Shown: piece after piece, positions 10,801-22,282 of the stretch
Numbering within the stretch: the first letter of the stretch is position 1
Layout: every line of letters begins with the position of its first letter
DNA from: Styela clava
Taxonomy: Eukaryota > Chordata > Ascidiacea > Stolidobranchia > Styelidae
Reading direction: 5' to 3'
Length of the DNA: 64,000 nucleotides
Assembly (NCBI RefSeq): GCF_964204865.1
Contig: NC_135250.1
Span: forward strand, 26,713,395-26,777,394
Notes under the pieces: generated by a model
The model's input: the letters and a program-made list of their open reading frames with translations, nothing else
What the model was told of the DNA's origin: nothing
Databases searched by the model: none
Program-made: the position numbers and the translations under genes

Positions 10801-13800
10801 GAAGTAGACATATGCATCGTTTTGCTGCTAAGTTGTTGTGGGGCCTCGAAAAATCTCTTTCAACTGGTCGATTTCAAATTTCGGTAGACAGCCATGTTTA
10901 AAATCTATTACCTTCATTCATTTAATTTCAAATCTTTTCTATACTAAAGTTCAGTTTGTTGGCGCTTTGTGCTAAGCGTTAAAGCACGTATATTCTGATC
11001 ACACTTAAACCGCGCGGATTTGCAAGCTCTAAACCCGCGATAAGATTTCAGAACTCAAATGGTGTTTCGCGGGACCGGTACGACGTTTTATACCACCAGT
11101 CGCATCAATGACCAGCTATACGATACCCGACAGGACTGGTAACCGGATTAGTCGTGGTATACCCTGATTAATTCTCATCGTCAATTCCTTTGCCGGGATG
11201 ACTATAAAAATCCCATCCTAATTTTAGTAAAATTCATGGACATTCGGTACAATTCTGTCAATGCGGTGACCGAATAAATCATTTGGGTCCATTTCCCCGA
11301 GCGTACACTCCGTGTTATAGTTTTGTACGTGAAAAACTTACCAATTCTCCCTCCTTCTACCAATAGAAAGTACCCTTTATCGTTTTTCTGTAACATTTGA
11401 ATCGCCTTTGACGTCATTTCTGCTATCGAAGGCTCTCCTTCGCCATCTTTTGATCGTTCAGCATCGTAGTGCATATCTGATGGCTCAAATAGACCTTTAG
11501 ACGTAATACATCAGTATCAAATATATAAAATGGATAAATTAATTAGTATTTATTACCCAAATCCAGGATCTCGACCTCTAATTCTATAAATTAACTATTC
11601 CAAAAAACTATCCGGCCCGACAACCGTGATTTGCCATACGATTACCCTCATCAGCTTCCCCTCCCCCGGAATGATTATGAAAATTGATCCTAATAAAAGT
11701 AGATCACCCAACATAATAATATTTTTCGAAGAGATGTATCGAGCCTCATCAAGAAATTCGCGATACCAACTGTAGCAGAATTGAGCGAATGTAAAATTAT
11801 AAAGATTTAAACCTTTTTTAAGTTCTTGATGAATTAAAAACCTCTTAAAAAACTACAAATTTCGGTCTTACCAGAGTATGTGAACCAAGATGGCGGACAT
11901 AAGAACCTAGTATGTGTAATAGGTTGGGGTTAGGCCAGAATTTTATTTCAAGTTCCCTTATTTTAGTTCTTTTACGGGTTCGGAGACTAGCCAAGTGACA
12001 CCAGTAGTATTTGTACCGGAAAATTATGGTCTAACCCTAAACTGGTATACACATATTATGTTCCGGTGTCCACCATCATAGTCCACATACTCTAATTTCA
12101 TCTTGATACTAAAGTGTAGTTCATGCCATTGATAGTTGATTATGCCATATAGTGCGTAACTTGATTGATCTCAGCACCAGAGTACCGTGGCTAATTGTAA
12201 GTAGAATATTACCGTAATGCCTCATTCTCGAAATTTAACAGTGTTGGTGAAGCTCGGGTTGGGATCAAGTTGCCATTTATCGAAGACTAAAAGGGATTCG
12301 AGTCATCTGAATAAAATGGCTCAAACTGGTCATCAAGTGACCACCAGTCAAGTTTAACCCAGTGATAGACTCGAGGGAAATTCTAAAGTATGCGCACCAA
12401 GATGTCGCATAACCTGAACCCTAACCTGGTACACAACCTGAGTTCATTTTGTGCGCCTTCTTGGTGTGCTTACTTCAGGAGGTCCGACTCGAGACTTGGA
12501 CTAGGGAAAAACTTCGAGTTCAGCGGTGTGGCGCATCGTGCTAAGTGTTGGGAATACGTTCGCCACATTAACTTTGATTACCCTGTGTGGATTTGCGGGG
12601 TCGAATCATACAGGGTTAGTTATGTGCGAGAGAATTGCTGTACTTCTCGCCGCCGCAGGGTAGTTCACGTGACCGCTGATCGGTTACGGCTACCTCCACC
12701 ATCAAGTCCCTGCATCTGAAAACAAATAACTGGCTAACTCATTCCATATCCGACATGGACTGATAATCGGACGTATGGTCGTGGTTCGTCAAATGATGAA
12801 ACCGTTTTTCCCCACCACAAAAAAAGTATGTAAATGCTATTTTTCTAACTTCGACTCATCAATGATACTCAGTGAATTTTTTTTACCAAGTAGCCGATCT
12901 GTTGATTCAACATCAACGTCATCGAATTCCTTCTTGTTCCACACAAACTTTGGTTCGAACCCTGACGACGTCATCTTGTTTTTCCACATTTGAATCAAGT
13001 CTTTTCCGTCCTTTCTGCTGTTTGACATTTTCGGATATTCGTAATCTGTCGTGTTCTCTGGTTGCATGTATTTACGACCACCACCCAAAGCAACCTAAGA
13101 ATGTCAATGAAGATGTTAATTCTCGAAGACAAAACTTATTTTGAAATTTCCGAAACTGTATTACACGCTCACAATTCCAAAGGCTCTATAGGAGTATACT
13201 GATGCGTATTGGCACCTCTATAAAAACCATCTCTAAAGAAAAATCAGTGGCGTAAAAAATTGGAAAACTTCCCTTGTTTTGTTATAGAATGGGTGCAGAA
13301 GAGCATCTCCCCAGATACAGTTACTCATGAAGTGGATTATCACAATGATGGATATCTAAGATGGTGTCCAAATCCAGTCCAGTGTAGTAGGCCTACTTTT
13401 ATTTTAAGCTGAGAAAACTAGCGAAAGAGTGCCGAATTCTGAATCACTACTACTGATAAAACTATCCGTCAAAGCGCAACAAATATCCCTGCTCTCTCTA
13501 ATTGCATGTTGCATGGAAGTATATTTCCAGTCATAGACTGGACCAATATGTCATAATCTCTCACGGAAGATACAGTTCAAAAGACTCAGTACTGTAATTT
13601 AGTTTTCTCAGTTCAACTGGAAGTAATTCTCTGGACTGAGTTTGTGATAATCAACTTCATGAGGTAGTGCTTTTTTGTGTTCAATAAAACAAGCTAAGAA
13701 TATTTATCTCTTACCGTTATCATATCGGAAGCTTCATAAAATTGCAATGCAATATCTTTGCAGCCGTTTTGTTTTGCTTCTTCTGTTAAATCAGCATCAC

Positions 13801-16800
13801 CGTACCACTCCCTGTTTGGTGCGTGAGCATAGGTCGCTCCTGGAGTGGCGTGTTGAATACGAGTTGTTGTAACGACGCCAGCCGATTTACCTGAATATCA
13901 AAATAACTAAGATTATTGGAGAAGATACTACATATGGTCTAGAAACCTGATATAACAAATGAACAATAGAGTTGAAGCTATTTAAGAGGCAATTTACTTC
14001 GCAAATGGCCCACAGTGAAGTGTCACCGGCGTCATTTAATTTTGCATTGTCTTAAATTGCTTGCCAAGATATTTGTAGTCTATAATTGTTTAACACGTGT
14101 TTGTGCAAACACTTCTTCGCCTACCCATCAAACACCCGACTGAAGGGCTCACCGGTCAGACTTGCAAACTTCCGATCGTATAGCAAGAGGAATATAAATA
14201 AAAATACCACAATTTTTCGCAAAACCGAGAAGCTGATATAGGGTGGAATATTTATTAACTGTAACCTACTTTTAGGCCTCCCTTGACTTTTATTAAACTG
14301 GTATCTAATCAAAAATCTTGAGAGCCAAAGATGCGCAATATTTTTTATCAACTATTTCTGAAGATTGTAGGGGAAATGCTACACATAAGATGCTTTCTTT
14401 AGCAATTTGCGCCGTGAAATTTCCCCCAAACAAAACTAAACATTTTAATCGATCTTTGTATATTGTTATATGTTTTAGAATTGCTTAGGAATTTTCTGTC
14501 TAGAATTTTACAGACTATTTTTTTTAAGTAGGGACTGGTGTTGACACATCCACAATCCTTTGCTTAATAAATATAAATACCTGCGGTGCTCCCGAAGTAT
14601 GCGAACCAAGATGGCGGACATCGGAACGTAACATGGGTAACAGGTTAGGGTTAGGCGATAATTTTAGTCCAATTTACCTTATTTTAGTCCTATTATCAGT
14701 TTGAAGACTAGCCAAGAGCCTTCCGTAGTATTTATACCTAAAATTATGGCCTAACCCTAACCTAGTACACATATTACATTCCGATGTCCGCCATCTTGGT
14801 TCGCATACTTCGGGAGCCCCATACCTGCTTTATACGAATCAACAAGAACCGATTCGACACCGTTTCCTTTCGTACTTTCACAGTTGTCATACACAGTCGC
14901 AGCATTTACACCAAGTGTGTACCAGTTTGACTTCACACCACATAAAAATGCCGTTGCAGTCGCAGCTGAGTCTGATACTTGAGCATTGGCCGAATACGTC
15001 TAAAATATTGTTACACAAAAAGATGGGTTTTTTCTAAATACAATTTAACGATGGTGGTACTCTATAGCCTAAGCACCGGTAATAAGCGTTAGGGAGGCAC
15101 GAGGAACTTTTGTGACATTTATCAAAGACAAGTGACTTGAATCTTCTGACTGAAATGATTCGTACTCAATTAAACGCCAGTGATATTTAGATCAGTGATG
15201 GACTCAAGGCAACAAAATTCGAAAACTAGGTGGGAGATAAAATAGATTAGTGATGACCATACCCGAATACTGGGCTATTCATTTAATGAAATATTTCAAA
15301 GCGCAGTTTCACTTTTGGGACCTCCAGAAGTATGTGCACCAAGATGGCGCTTAACCTGAAGATAGTATGTGTACCAGGTTAGGGTTCAGGTTTTGCGCCA
15401 TCTTGGTGCACATACTTCGGAAGCGTCCACCTTTGTGCGAATAAACAGCACATGCAGAAATATATAAACTCATAGACTAGAAGTGAATAATCTGAGTGAA
15501 GTGACTCGGCCCGGCTGGCTCTTTACTAGCGGATTGGGGTTGAGAGACTTCCAGTTAGGGGAAAAGCGTCCTTCTGCATAACTGATGGACCCGTCGATTT
15601 TAAATTATTGTACTTAAAAATGGAAGTCGTCGCCAGAAGGCTATTACATATATTTTTCTCTCAAATTTTCTCTAAATCCTATGAGATCCGATATTTCACC
15701 CAAATTTTCTTGATTTGTGAACATTGTTTTTTTTTTTTCATTAGACGTGACCGCTTACGCCACTGCTGTCCTTGGTTTTATTTATCTATATCAGTGGTTC
15801 CCAAACTTCCAGTCAATTACGACCCACTTAACGATTTACTATGGCCCGCCGAATTTAAGTGACGTAGTTAACACTTAATGTTTTATTGTGATCTACATAC
15901 CGCCAATTGTTACGTCATTTTCACAGATTAAGCACGTGCATATTCGTACAATTTAGTTGCGTATCTTAATTATCGGTACCGATATTGACCCCTTGCGGGA
16001 GGCCCTCTTTCCTGACCCGCAAATACCCTTCCGTTTCTAATTATGGCTCGCGGTCAATCAACTTTGGGAAACACTGATCTATATGCTCTACCTTCTTATA
16101 AAAATTGTTTTCAGTTATATTTGATGCTTCAATATTTTTGCATGATTTACACAAGTTGGTAAAGAGCAATTTGAAAAACAATGAATTGGTTTCTGCGGGA
16201 CTAACTGCTTATTCTTCTTCTAATCTTTTGTGTCGGCGGATCCGTATGCATATAAAGCAAGGATGCCGTAGCAAAAGTAAAGATAACTGACTTGTGGAAA
16301 ACAATAGTCTTACTTTACTGAGGGCTGCATGAGGCAACGTCTCCATTGTTAGCTTTGTTTCTTCGCCGCTCTCACCCCGGAGTTGGCCTTTCAATATTCT
16401 TCCGGCAGTAACAGTGGATATTCCCATACCATCGCCTGCAACAATCGTAGGAAAACTATGTCGAGTTTGTTAAAATTCTGACGGAAAAGACAAATCCGAT
16501 CCGAGATTCTACAAGGTTTCTTGAAGTCCAACTACACGTAAGGCAGACTATGTTATTCAACATCTTATTGGTGCGATTATTGCAATAGTATCGCACCGAA
16601 ATTGCAAAATAAAAAATTCTAGCAACTCACCTAGAAATATTATGACGTTTTTAGCAACATTTGTGTTGAGTCTTTGAGCATCTAATGCGGCTTCCAATTC
16701 TTTTTTTGCATTGTCTTTCCAAAACGATGGTTTCTTCTCTGCTTCTGAAAAGTGAGTAGCGTAATTTTATAAGTCAGAAGGAAGTTATATTTTTACATAC

Positions 16801-19800
16801 CAAAAATACGAAAGTATAAACAATGAGATAAAATAAAAATAATTGTATTTCAGCGTGGAGGGAGACGCGATAAACCAGTAATGATTATCGTCATCGAGAA
16901 GCGTCATCAATACAATATATTTTCGACAACGTCACACTAACAAAAAAAAAATGTACGAGCAAAAGAAACTAAAGCTAGATTGCATTAGTTAGTTTCTAAC
17001 ATGGCTTAATTAATTAAGTGCTCGTAATTTCATTTTTCTCGTGAAAAAAAGTTTATCTTTGTGATTTAGTTTAAATATGTTTGCTTGATGAAGTCTTACC
17101 TTGGTCAGACAAAACGTTACAGAACTACATTTTTGTTAGAGACATGGGTAATGGAGAAATGCACGGAAACAATTATTTTCATGTTTTTTTTTTCTACTAC
17201 CGTTATAGGAATTGAGTTCAGGTATTCGTGTATATCGCCGGATGAGAACAGAAGGGGCCTAAGTCACATTTTTGGAAAATTCACTTTTTTCAATATTTTG
17301 GGGTTTTGAGCCCACAAATTTTTAGTAGTAGGACTAAGGCCCATTCTGTTAACTTCTACAAAATATTATAGTCCTTAAGTCCAGCTAAAATTTTTATTAT
17401 TGAGAAATTCAGGATTTCAAGAATACCACCTTGTAGAGCATGGCTCAAAACCCCAAAATATTGAAAAAATTTAGTCCTAAGTTCCAATATGATGGGCATG
17501 AACTCAGAAATGAAATGTCCAAAATTTACATCCCTAAAACTTTGTTCAGTGCAATTTAGGTCTAAGTCATCTTGTTTTACCTTGCATTCCATACAAAAAA
17601 TTTCAGAAGTTGTTGAGAACAGAACGGGTCTAAATACTTCCAAAAAATATTGATTACGAAGATATTCTCATCCACATTACAATAACCAGAACTCAGGATT
17701 TCACTAAGTGTAAATATCCAGAAATACAAAAATAAAAAAAATTCCAAATTGTTTTTTGCGTTTTTCTCAAAACTCAAAATTGTGACTTAGGCCTGTTCTG
17801 TTCTTATCTGGCAATATGTTTAGATCGCTTTGAACTCCGTAGTTCATACCTCGTCATTATTACATTGTTGTTCTTGCCACTTATTATTATCAAGCAACAA
17901 TGCATCCGTATCAGTGCGCTTGTTACTTGATTAAGTTGATTAAGTTTGGCCATACTCAATCAATGTTTTTTCTGAACATTCGCACCAAAATATTTTTATC
18001 ATAACATTTAATTTCTGTATTTCGACATTTTTGTTGGCGAATGAGTGCTCTTATTTAAAGACACAATTTGGATTATTTTAAATAAGCTTTCACGACAACT
18101 GTCTTAGCCAACGAGCGCATACTGTTACAATTTAGGTTGTTTTTTGGGGAATGAAAGCTGACCTTTACCCCACAACTATTCTTTTTCATCATTATCGTCG
18201 TGTAAAAATTAAAAGGTGAACGACTCATTTTGTTAGGATTATATAAATTAGTGAAGTGTTCGAAAACCGTAAATTTCAATTTATCATATTCATTTATTTT
18301 ATTTTTTAGCCAACGAGCTCGTAGATTTTCAGGTCACTAAATTTAGAATATGTTGCCCTTTATATCCCGGAACTTTTATTTTTTATTTTACTTGTAAAAA
18401 ATATGTGAACGTCCCACCATCCATCATATTTACATGTCATGACTACAATCATTTTCTGTAATTAAAATTCTTACGTTGTCATGCGTAACATGATCAAATG
18501 GTCATTTTACGACATGCTCTACTGATCAGTAGCCTGATTAATGCATCCATCAAGTCTGTCCATTCGATTTTATTTAAAAAAACTAAATTATGTTATTGTT
18601 CATATAAAAGCTTCACAATTCGTATATTTTCGGTCAAAAATTGCAAAGTGGTAAAGCTCCTGAATGATGCTCCATTTTCGGACAAAAAGTGGACCTGTGC
18701 GTTGTTTTGCTGAATTGTTATTATTAAATGGCTTTCTCCAGAAATAATCTGCTAATCGTTCAGCACCTATGAGCCTGACGAAAATTCCTCAAAATTGAAA
18801 TCGTCGATAAAGTACAGGATGCCCCGGAATAAATGAAACTCATCAATACGAGGGCTTTGCATTTTCGAATACCTGATAATTTCAGAATCGAATCGAATAT
18901 TTTTTTGAATCGAATCTCGAATACTTGGGAAATATAAAATTGTGTGTAATTTTCTTATTGTATTAGGTCCTCCAGACACATAAATTAATGAAAACATATA
19001 ATAAATTCTTCAGGCTGATTTCTGAGCGTTCCCACACAAGAAAAAATACGTTTTTATCAATAACTCACTACAGAAAAGAGTCATATGTCAAAATTGCGTT
19101 GAAAAAATATGACTTCATTAAAAAGAATTGAGAAAGTTACCTCGGCCATTGGCGGAATGAAAAAAAAACAAGATGGCGGCGATTCGAAATTTTGCTCTGA
19201 ATTGATTCGAATGCTTTACTATTCGATTCGAAATGCCCAGCCCTAATTAATACGATTACCGATTTTGTGAGTTTCATTTATTTTGGGACACCCTGCGTAT
19301 CGATTCGATCGTCATTTGATTGTTACCCAGATCCAACGCTATTTTGGTAGCAGCCGCTGTTCTAGGGGTGCTAAGCATGCTGTGATTTGCTTGTGAAAGA
19401 ATAAGTTCAAAAATTGGAATTGGAATTAATTTCGCGGGACAGGGTTAAAATTGCGACTAATAGGTCGCCATGACGATCTCGGCTGTATACTCTGGCGTCT
19501 CTGGGTTGTAAATTCGTTTCCCATCAGGCGGACAAGCCTCGTATCAGTCTTGAAAGCACATAATTTTCGTCAACTGTACAATATTGTTAACCGTCGGCCT
19601 AATTTTTCAATTGTCAACCCTCTAAATTTTTCTATAGACCAAATTTTAAAAAAAAAAACCTTCTCAATGGCTTGTTGGCTCAAAACTGAAAGGCTCAAAA
19701 GATGTCGTAATAAGCCGGTTGTGCAAGTTGATCCCATTACACAATTCCAGCTTCGAATTTCTTCAGTGTTCTGCGAGGTGAGATAAAAAGCGTGGGCGAA

Positions 19801-21166
19801 AAAAAGAGTTTGACAAACGCTGTTTTAATCCAACCTAATTTAGGTTAGTAAATATTTTATTTTACGATAATAATATGGGCATAGTTTTGAAACGGAATTG
19901 CTTTATACATATTTCCACTGGGGCTTCATATCTTCGATACAACAAGTATGACTTCAGTCGATTTTGGCGGTAAAGTTTTAGAGAGCCGCAAATGTCAATT
20001 TTTGAAAGATGCTCATAAGTTAACTAAAAATGCTCTGAAAGTTATATTGCAATGAAGAACTGCAACCGGGTGGACGGCCAATGAAGAATCCCGTTACGAC
20101 TTACCTAAAACCTATCAGTGAATTGTGTAAATGAAAACATATCGTACGGCTTTAATCACACTGCTCTTTCTTCAGTTATGGTATATACAGTTGCATGCGA
20201 GTTAACATAACTAACATTTTTAACAGTTATTTGCTGTGAAAAACCGCTGACATTTCTAGGTTCAAGTTTATCTCAATTTTGACGTCACACAATCAGCCGA
20301 AGACGAAAATATTACAAAAAACTCATAAACAAAATCGTATGTAAATCGCACCACACAATTACCGCATTCAACCGATAAGTTATGATTTATGGATTAATAT
20401 ATAGGTTATGGTTGCCGTAGGGAATAACCAAGTCCAAATCAAAGTAATTTGACATAGATTTAAATGCGCCCATATTTATAAAACGGTATGATGCATTTAT
20501 AATACTGTTGTAATGATGATAGGGATGTCATGTTTTGATTCAATAATTGAGGCCATTTCCGCTACGTACTATGCGACTACCTTTTTATACGAGTATAAAC
20601 ATGTTATTTATGAAAGGATTCATTCTAACTAACGCTTTTCACATACAAAGTTGTAGGACCAGAATCTTCCAAGTATTTATTACAGCACCGCCGTGATCTA
20701 GCCTGCGATTCCAGAATAGAAATTCGAAAAGAGTGACCCAAAAATAACATAACCCTCAAATTTACTAATTATTCCTACGAAAACGAAGATAATTTAGACT
20801 TGAACTTCTTTTTGTATATGATTGTATCTAAACGTTTTGTTATTCTGAGATTTAGAATATTTTCCAAATGACCTGTATGCCGTTCTTTTAGGGAGGGGGT
20901 CACCATGTGCAACGCTCTACTCTCCAATGGCATGACAAAAAATCATTATACATATATAAAGTTTACTAATATATTACACGTACCACCTTTGGAAATAAAT
21001 GGTGTGGGTACCCCTTTTAAAAAAAAAATAGAAGGGGTACCCCCTCTTCGAAAAAAATAAAGCAGGTACCCCCTATTATAAAATGAACAATTGAAAGCTT
21101 ACCTATATCACGTTTTCCAGATACGATACTGATGAAAAGCAAAACTTGGTAAAGTAATAAATACAT
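7610..21166 (-). CDS. Alkaline phosphatase, membrane-anchored, 11 exons, complete
   Basis: This enzyme hydrolyses phosphate monoesters at the outer cell surface using two zinc ions and one magnesium. Exons, 5' to 3': 21103..21166, 16631..16744, 16314..16435, 14825..14999, 13715..13890, 12887..13094, 11342..11494, 10584..10763, 9635..9811, 8619..8763, 7610..7871. All junctions are GT-AG and the 1776 nt encode 591 residues. Residues 1-17 are a signal peptide. Family motifs: FLGDGMG (metal ligand Asp61), the nucleophile Ser111 in [28 protein letters not shown] (Glu333), DHGHH (from 338), TADHSH (379-380) and ETHGGEDV (His474). Intron positions and several exon lengths agree with my recollection of vertebrate ALPL. 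Vertebrate enzymes end in a GPI signal near 524 residues; here residues 546-564 are hydrophobic and are followed by a charged 27-residue tail, suggesting a true transmembrane anchor. The symbol is given by family similarity; one-to-one orthology is not shown. Confidence 0.93.
8619..8763 (-). CDS. Alkaline phosphatase exon 10
   Basis: This exon encodes residues 457-504 plus two bases: [20 protein letters not shown] (zinc ligand His474) and [15 protein letters not shown]. Acceptor TTTTCAG, donor GTGACA. Confidence 0.94.
9198..9455. repeat. Two partial SINE copies in tandem
   Basis: Segments near 9198..9300 and 9350..9455 both match the core and 3' part of the SINE at 39185..39497 (CTCTCGTC, CAGCCCATGTC, CAGATGCA, GGACTTG). 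They lie in phosphatase intron 9. Confidence 0.55.
9426..9535. repeat. Perfect 55-bp tandem duplication
   Basis: Two adjacent 55-bp copies (9426..9480 and 9481..9535) are identical, starting GATGAAGCCGCAACCGACAA. They cover the SINE core and its flank. Confidence 0.9.
9635..9811 (-). CDS. Alkaline phosphatase exon 9
   Basis: This exon encodes residues 398-456 plus one base. It corresponds to the variable segment after NIFG, including [13 protein letters not shown] (the family's GNGPGY region). Donor GTAAGT. Confidence 0.92.
9888..10110. repeat. Dispersed AT-rich transposon fragment
   Basis: The segment from CTGGGCATTTTC onward, including GACACATAAATTA and ATCAATAACCCACTA, parallels 18851..19100. 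It is a truncated copy of that element, inside the intron after exon 8. Confidence 0.6.
10584..10763 (-). CDS. Alkaline phosphatase exon 8
   Basis: This exon encodes residues 338-397: DHGHH and TADHSHVFT, two zinc-binding segments. The correct end is the GTAAAC donor after GNNIF; the open frame runs on past it into the intron. Confidence 0.94.
11342..11494 (-). CDS. Alkaline phosphatase exon 7
   Basis: This exon encodes residues 287-337 plus one base: [14 protein letters not shown] and [11 protein letters not shown] with the magnesium-ligand Glu333. The donor is GTAAGT. Confidence 0.94.
11864..12093. mobile_element. 236-bp-family MITE, diverged
   Basis: The inverted arms contain GTGAACCAAGATGGCGGACA and, at the far end, a degraded inverse. 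The central part contains the family's CCTTATTTTAGT segment. It lies in phosphatase intron 6. Confidence 0.7.
12376..12485. mobile_element. 110-bp short-form MITE
   Basis: This is a foldback with CACCAAGATG and an inverted counterpart, flanked by the perfect 8-bp duplication GACTCGAG (12368..12375 and 12486..12493). It has the same length as 15318..15427 and looks like an internal-deletion form of the larger family. Confidence 0.8.
12525..12800 (+). mobile_element. tRNA-derived SINE
   Basis: The head reads GTGCTAAGTGTTGGGAATAC, a tRNA-like A-box region, followed by a B-box-like GGGGTCGAATC near 12600. The conserved core around GACCGCTGATCGGTTACGGC and a tail near GACATGGACTGATAATCGG follow. 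The inverted copy at 39185..39497 aligns over most of its length. Confidence 0.65.
12887..13094 (-). CDS. Alkaline phosphatase exon 6
   Basis: This exon encodes residues 218-286 plus one base: [10 protein letters not shown] is the family's IMGGGRKYM segment. It includes a possible N-glycosylation site, NTT, at about 231. The donor is GTAAAA. Confidence 0.94.
13715..13890 (-). CDS. Alkaline phosphatase exon 5
   Basis: This exon completes codon 159 and runs to residue 217, with [20 protein letters not shown] and [10 protein letters not shown]. His172-Thr174 lie in the metal-binding region. 176 nt, phase 0 at its end, donor GTAAGA. Confidence 0.95.
14585..14820. mobile_element. hAT-like MITE, 236 bp, on the exon 4 splice donor
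   Basis: The roughly 70-bp terminal inverted repeats start GGTGCTCCCGAAGTATGCGA. The 8-bp duplication ATACCTGC lies at 14577..14584 and 14821..14828. On the gene strand this is GCAGGTAT, which spans the exon 4/intron 4 boundary. The element is nearly identical to 43999..44234. Confidence 0.92.
14825..14999 (-). CDS. Alkaline phosphatase exon 4 (catalytic serine)
   Basis: This exon encodes residues 101-158 plus one base, 175 nt, and contains the nucleophile Ser111 ([15 protein letters not shown]). Its donor GCAG|GTAT is also the 8-bp target duplication of the MITE at 14585..14820, so the intron starts four bases before the transposon. Confidence 0.95.
15318..15427. mobile_element. 110-bp short-form MITE
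   Basis: A foldback with arms of about 45 bp containing GTGCACCAAGATGGCGC. The flanking duplication CACTTTTG/CACCTTTG matches at 7 of 8 positions. It lies in phosphatase intron 3. Confidence 0.8.
15792..16076. mobile_element. hAT-like non-autonomous element, 285 bp
   Basis: The termini are CAGTGGTTCCCAAACTT and AACTTTGGGAAACACTG, with the perfect 8-bp duplication ATCTATAT (15784..15791 and 16077..16084). No transposase. Located in intron 3. Confidence 0.88.
16314..16435 (-). CDS. Alkaline phosphatase exon 3
   Basis: This exon encodes residues 60-100: [19 protein letters not shown] followed by GEETKL. Asp61 is the metal ligand that precedes the active-site helix. It ends in phase 0 at LPHAALSK with a GTAAGA donor. 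Confidence 0.95.
16631..16744 (-). CDS. Alkaline phosphatase exon 2
   Basis: This exon encodes residues 22-59 and the first base of codon 60. It contains [16 protein letters not shown] and the beta strand [10 protein letters not shown] that leads to the first metal-binding loop. Acceptor TTTTCAG, donor GTGAGT. Confidence 0.93.
17226..17818. mobile_element. Inverted-repeat element of about 590 bp in intron 1
   Basis: The left end (GAACAGAAGGGGCCTAAGTC) is mirrored at the right end (GACTTAGGCCTGTTCTGTTC). The interior also repeats AAAACCCCAAAATATTG in both orientations. Duplications at the edges are not clear, so the class is unknown. Confidence 0.65.
18815..19295. mobile_element. Mariner-like MITE interrupted by an AT-rich hAT-like element
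   Basis: The outer ends CAGGATGCCCCGGAATAAAT and ATTTATTTTGGGACACCCTG are inverted. They match the miniature element at 37374..37435. Inside, 18851..19246 has ends of the AGGGCT...AGCCCT type and a near match of flanking TCAATACG/TTAATACG. Confidence 0.65.
21103..21166 (-). CDS. Alkaline phosphatase exon 1 (signal peptide)
   Basis: This exon encodes residues 1-21 and one base of codon 22, beginning [11 protein letters not shown], a typical hydrophobic signal peptide. The donor is GTAAGC. Its size fits the first coding exon of ALPL, which also carries only the signal peptide. It is too short to be picked out as an open frame and was found from the splice sites. Confidence 0.82.
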
Positions 21167-22282
21167 ATTATTTACAGTCTGTAAATTAACAATAAATGGA
21201 AATCGTTACAAAAGAAAATACGATACGATCAACTACTACGTACTATATTAACAGTGAATAGTCGAACTACACTACACAAATCAGCGGCAAGAAATGTCTT
21301 CATGATCGGACCTTTGAAACGAGTTCGGCGATATTTTGTTGGTGTTGTATTCGGAGTCGTAATTCTAAATTTCCCGGAGTTGTATGGTCAAAATTGTAAA
21401 ACTCAAAATTTCAGACGTAGGAATGTTAATTTTTATCTGAAACTATAAATCGGCAAACATTAACGCTATTTTAGTCAAAATTTCGGTCCTCCCAAAGTAT
21501 GTGAACCAACCGGGGCACTCGAGGGTTAACGATAGAAGAAAGATCGTGAACATTTGCTCTATATTCATTGATATACGATTGTTGAAAGTCGAGTCCGGTT
21601 CCTCGCACAGAATCGTACTTTTCTGACTAACTCATAGTCGAATCAAACTTTGTTCCGACGTCACATGCCTTTTTTCTGAGTACAGCCGAGTGATAAACTG
21701 TCACCTACCTGTCTACCACTATGATATCTAATTTAACATTCTTTGAGTCTTTTAGTATAATTGTATAATCTAATCTAAAATTTTTATATTCAATTCTTCG
21801 TTCTGTTTACATAAGTCACACTCAATACCTTATCGCTCACTTGACTACACTTGTAAATAATGACTCGGATGATCTTTTTAACGAAGATTAGCCGATCGCC
21901 TATTATGGGCTATATATATATAGTTTCAATTCTCCCATAAAGATGATTGATTTTGACCATTTTATACTCATATAATGATGATTCAGTGTAGACTGTAGAT
22001 AATATTCTAAATTATATGTATGCATGTTAACCATAGCCCCGCACTGGTAAAAATAAAGACAATAATGCTGGAGACGGTATGCATGCACCATACTGACTTT
22101 AATTGAACACAAATGTGCGCGTGCGCTCCTTGAAAATACCGATATTCAAAAAAATAAAAGCACAGTTCTAAGACTAAAATTTTAATATGGACGGAGGCGA
22201 CAAATCTGAAATTCAAGCCCGACCGAAGCTCCAAAGAAGCCCCCAAAACTGTAATAACTAAATTAATTGAATAACGCGTATT

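Noticed and set aside
12390..12719. Plus-strand 109-codon frame as a gene
   Set aside because: It spans a 110-bp MITE and a SINE; the similar frame at 39291..39545 on the other strand is the same SINE.
14585..14820. The MITE at exon 4 as an intron-creating (introner-like) insertion
   Set aside because: The intron continues to the next acceptor at 13891 and its position agrees with the recalled vertebrate ALPL position, so the intron pre-dates the insertion.
17356..17643. Minus-strand 95-codon frame
   Set aside because: It lies wholly in the inverted-repeat element 17226..17818 and reads low-complexity repeat sequence.
19451..19786. Plus-strand 111-codon frame inside phosphatase intron 1
   Set aside because: No start context, domain or splice evidence, and it runs antisense in an intron.
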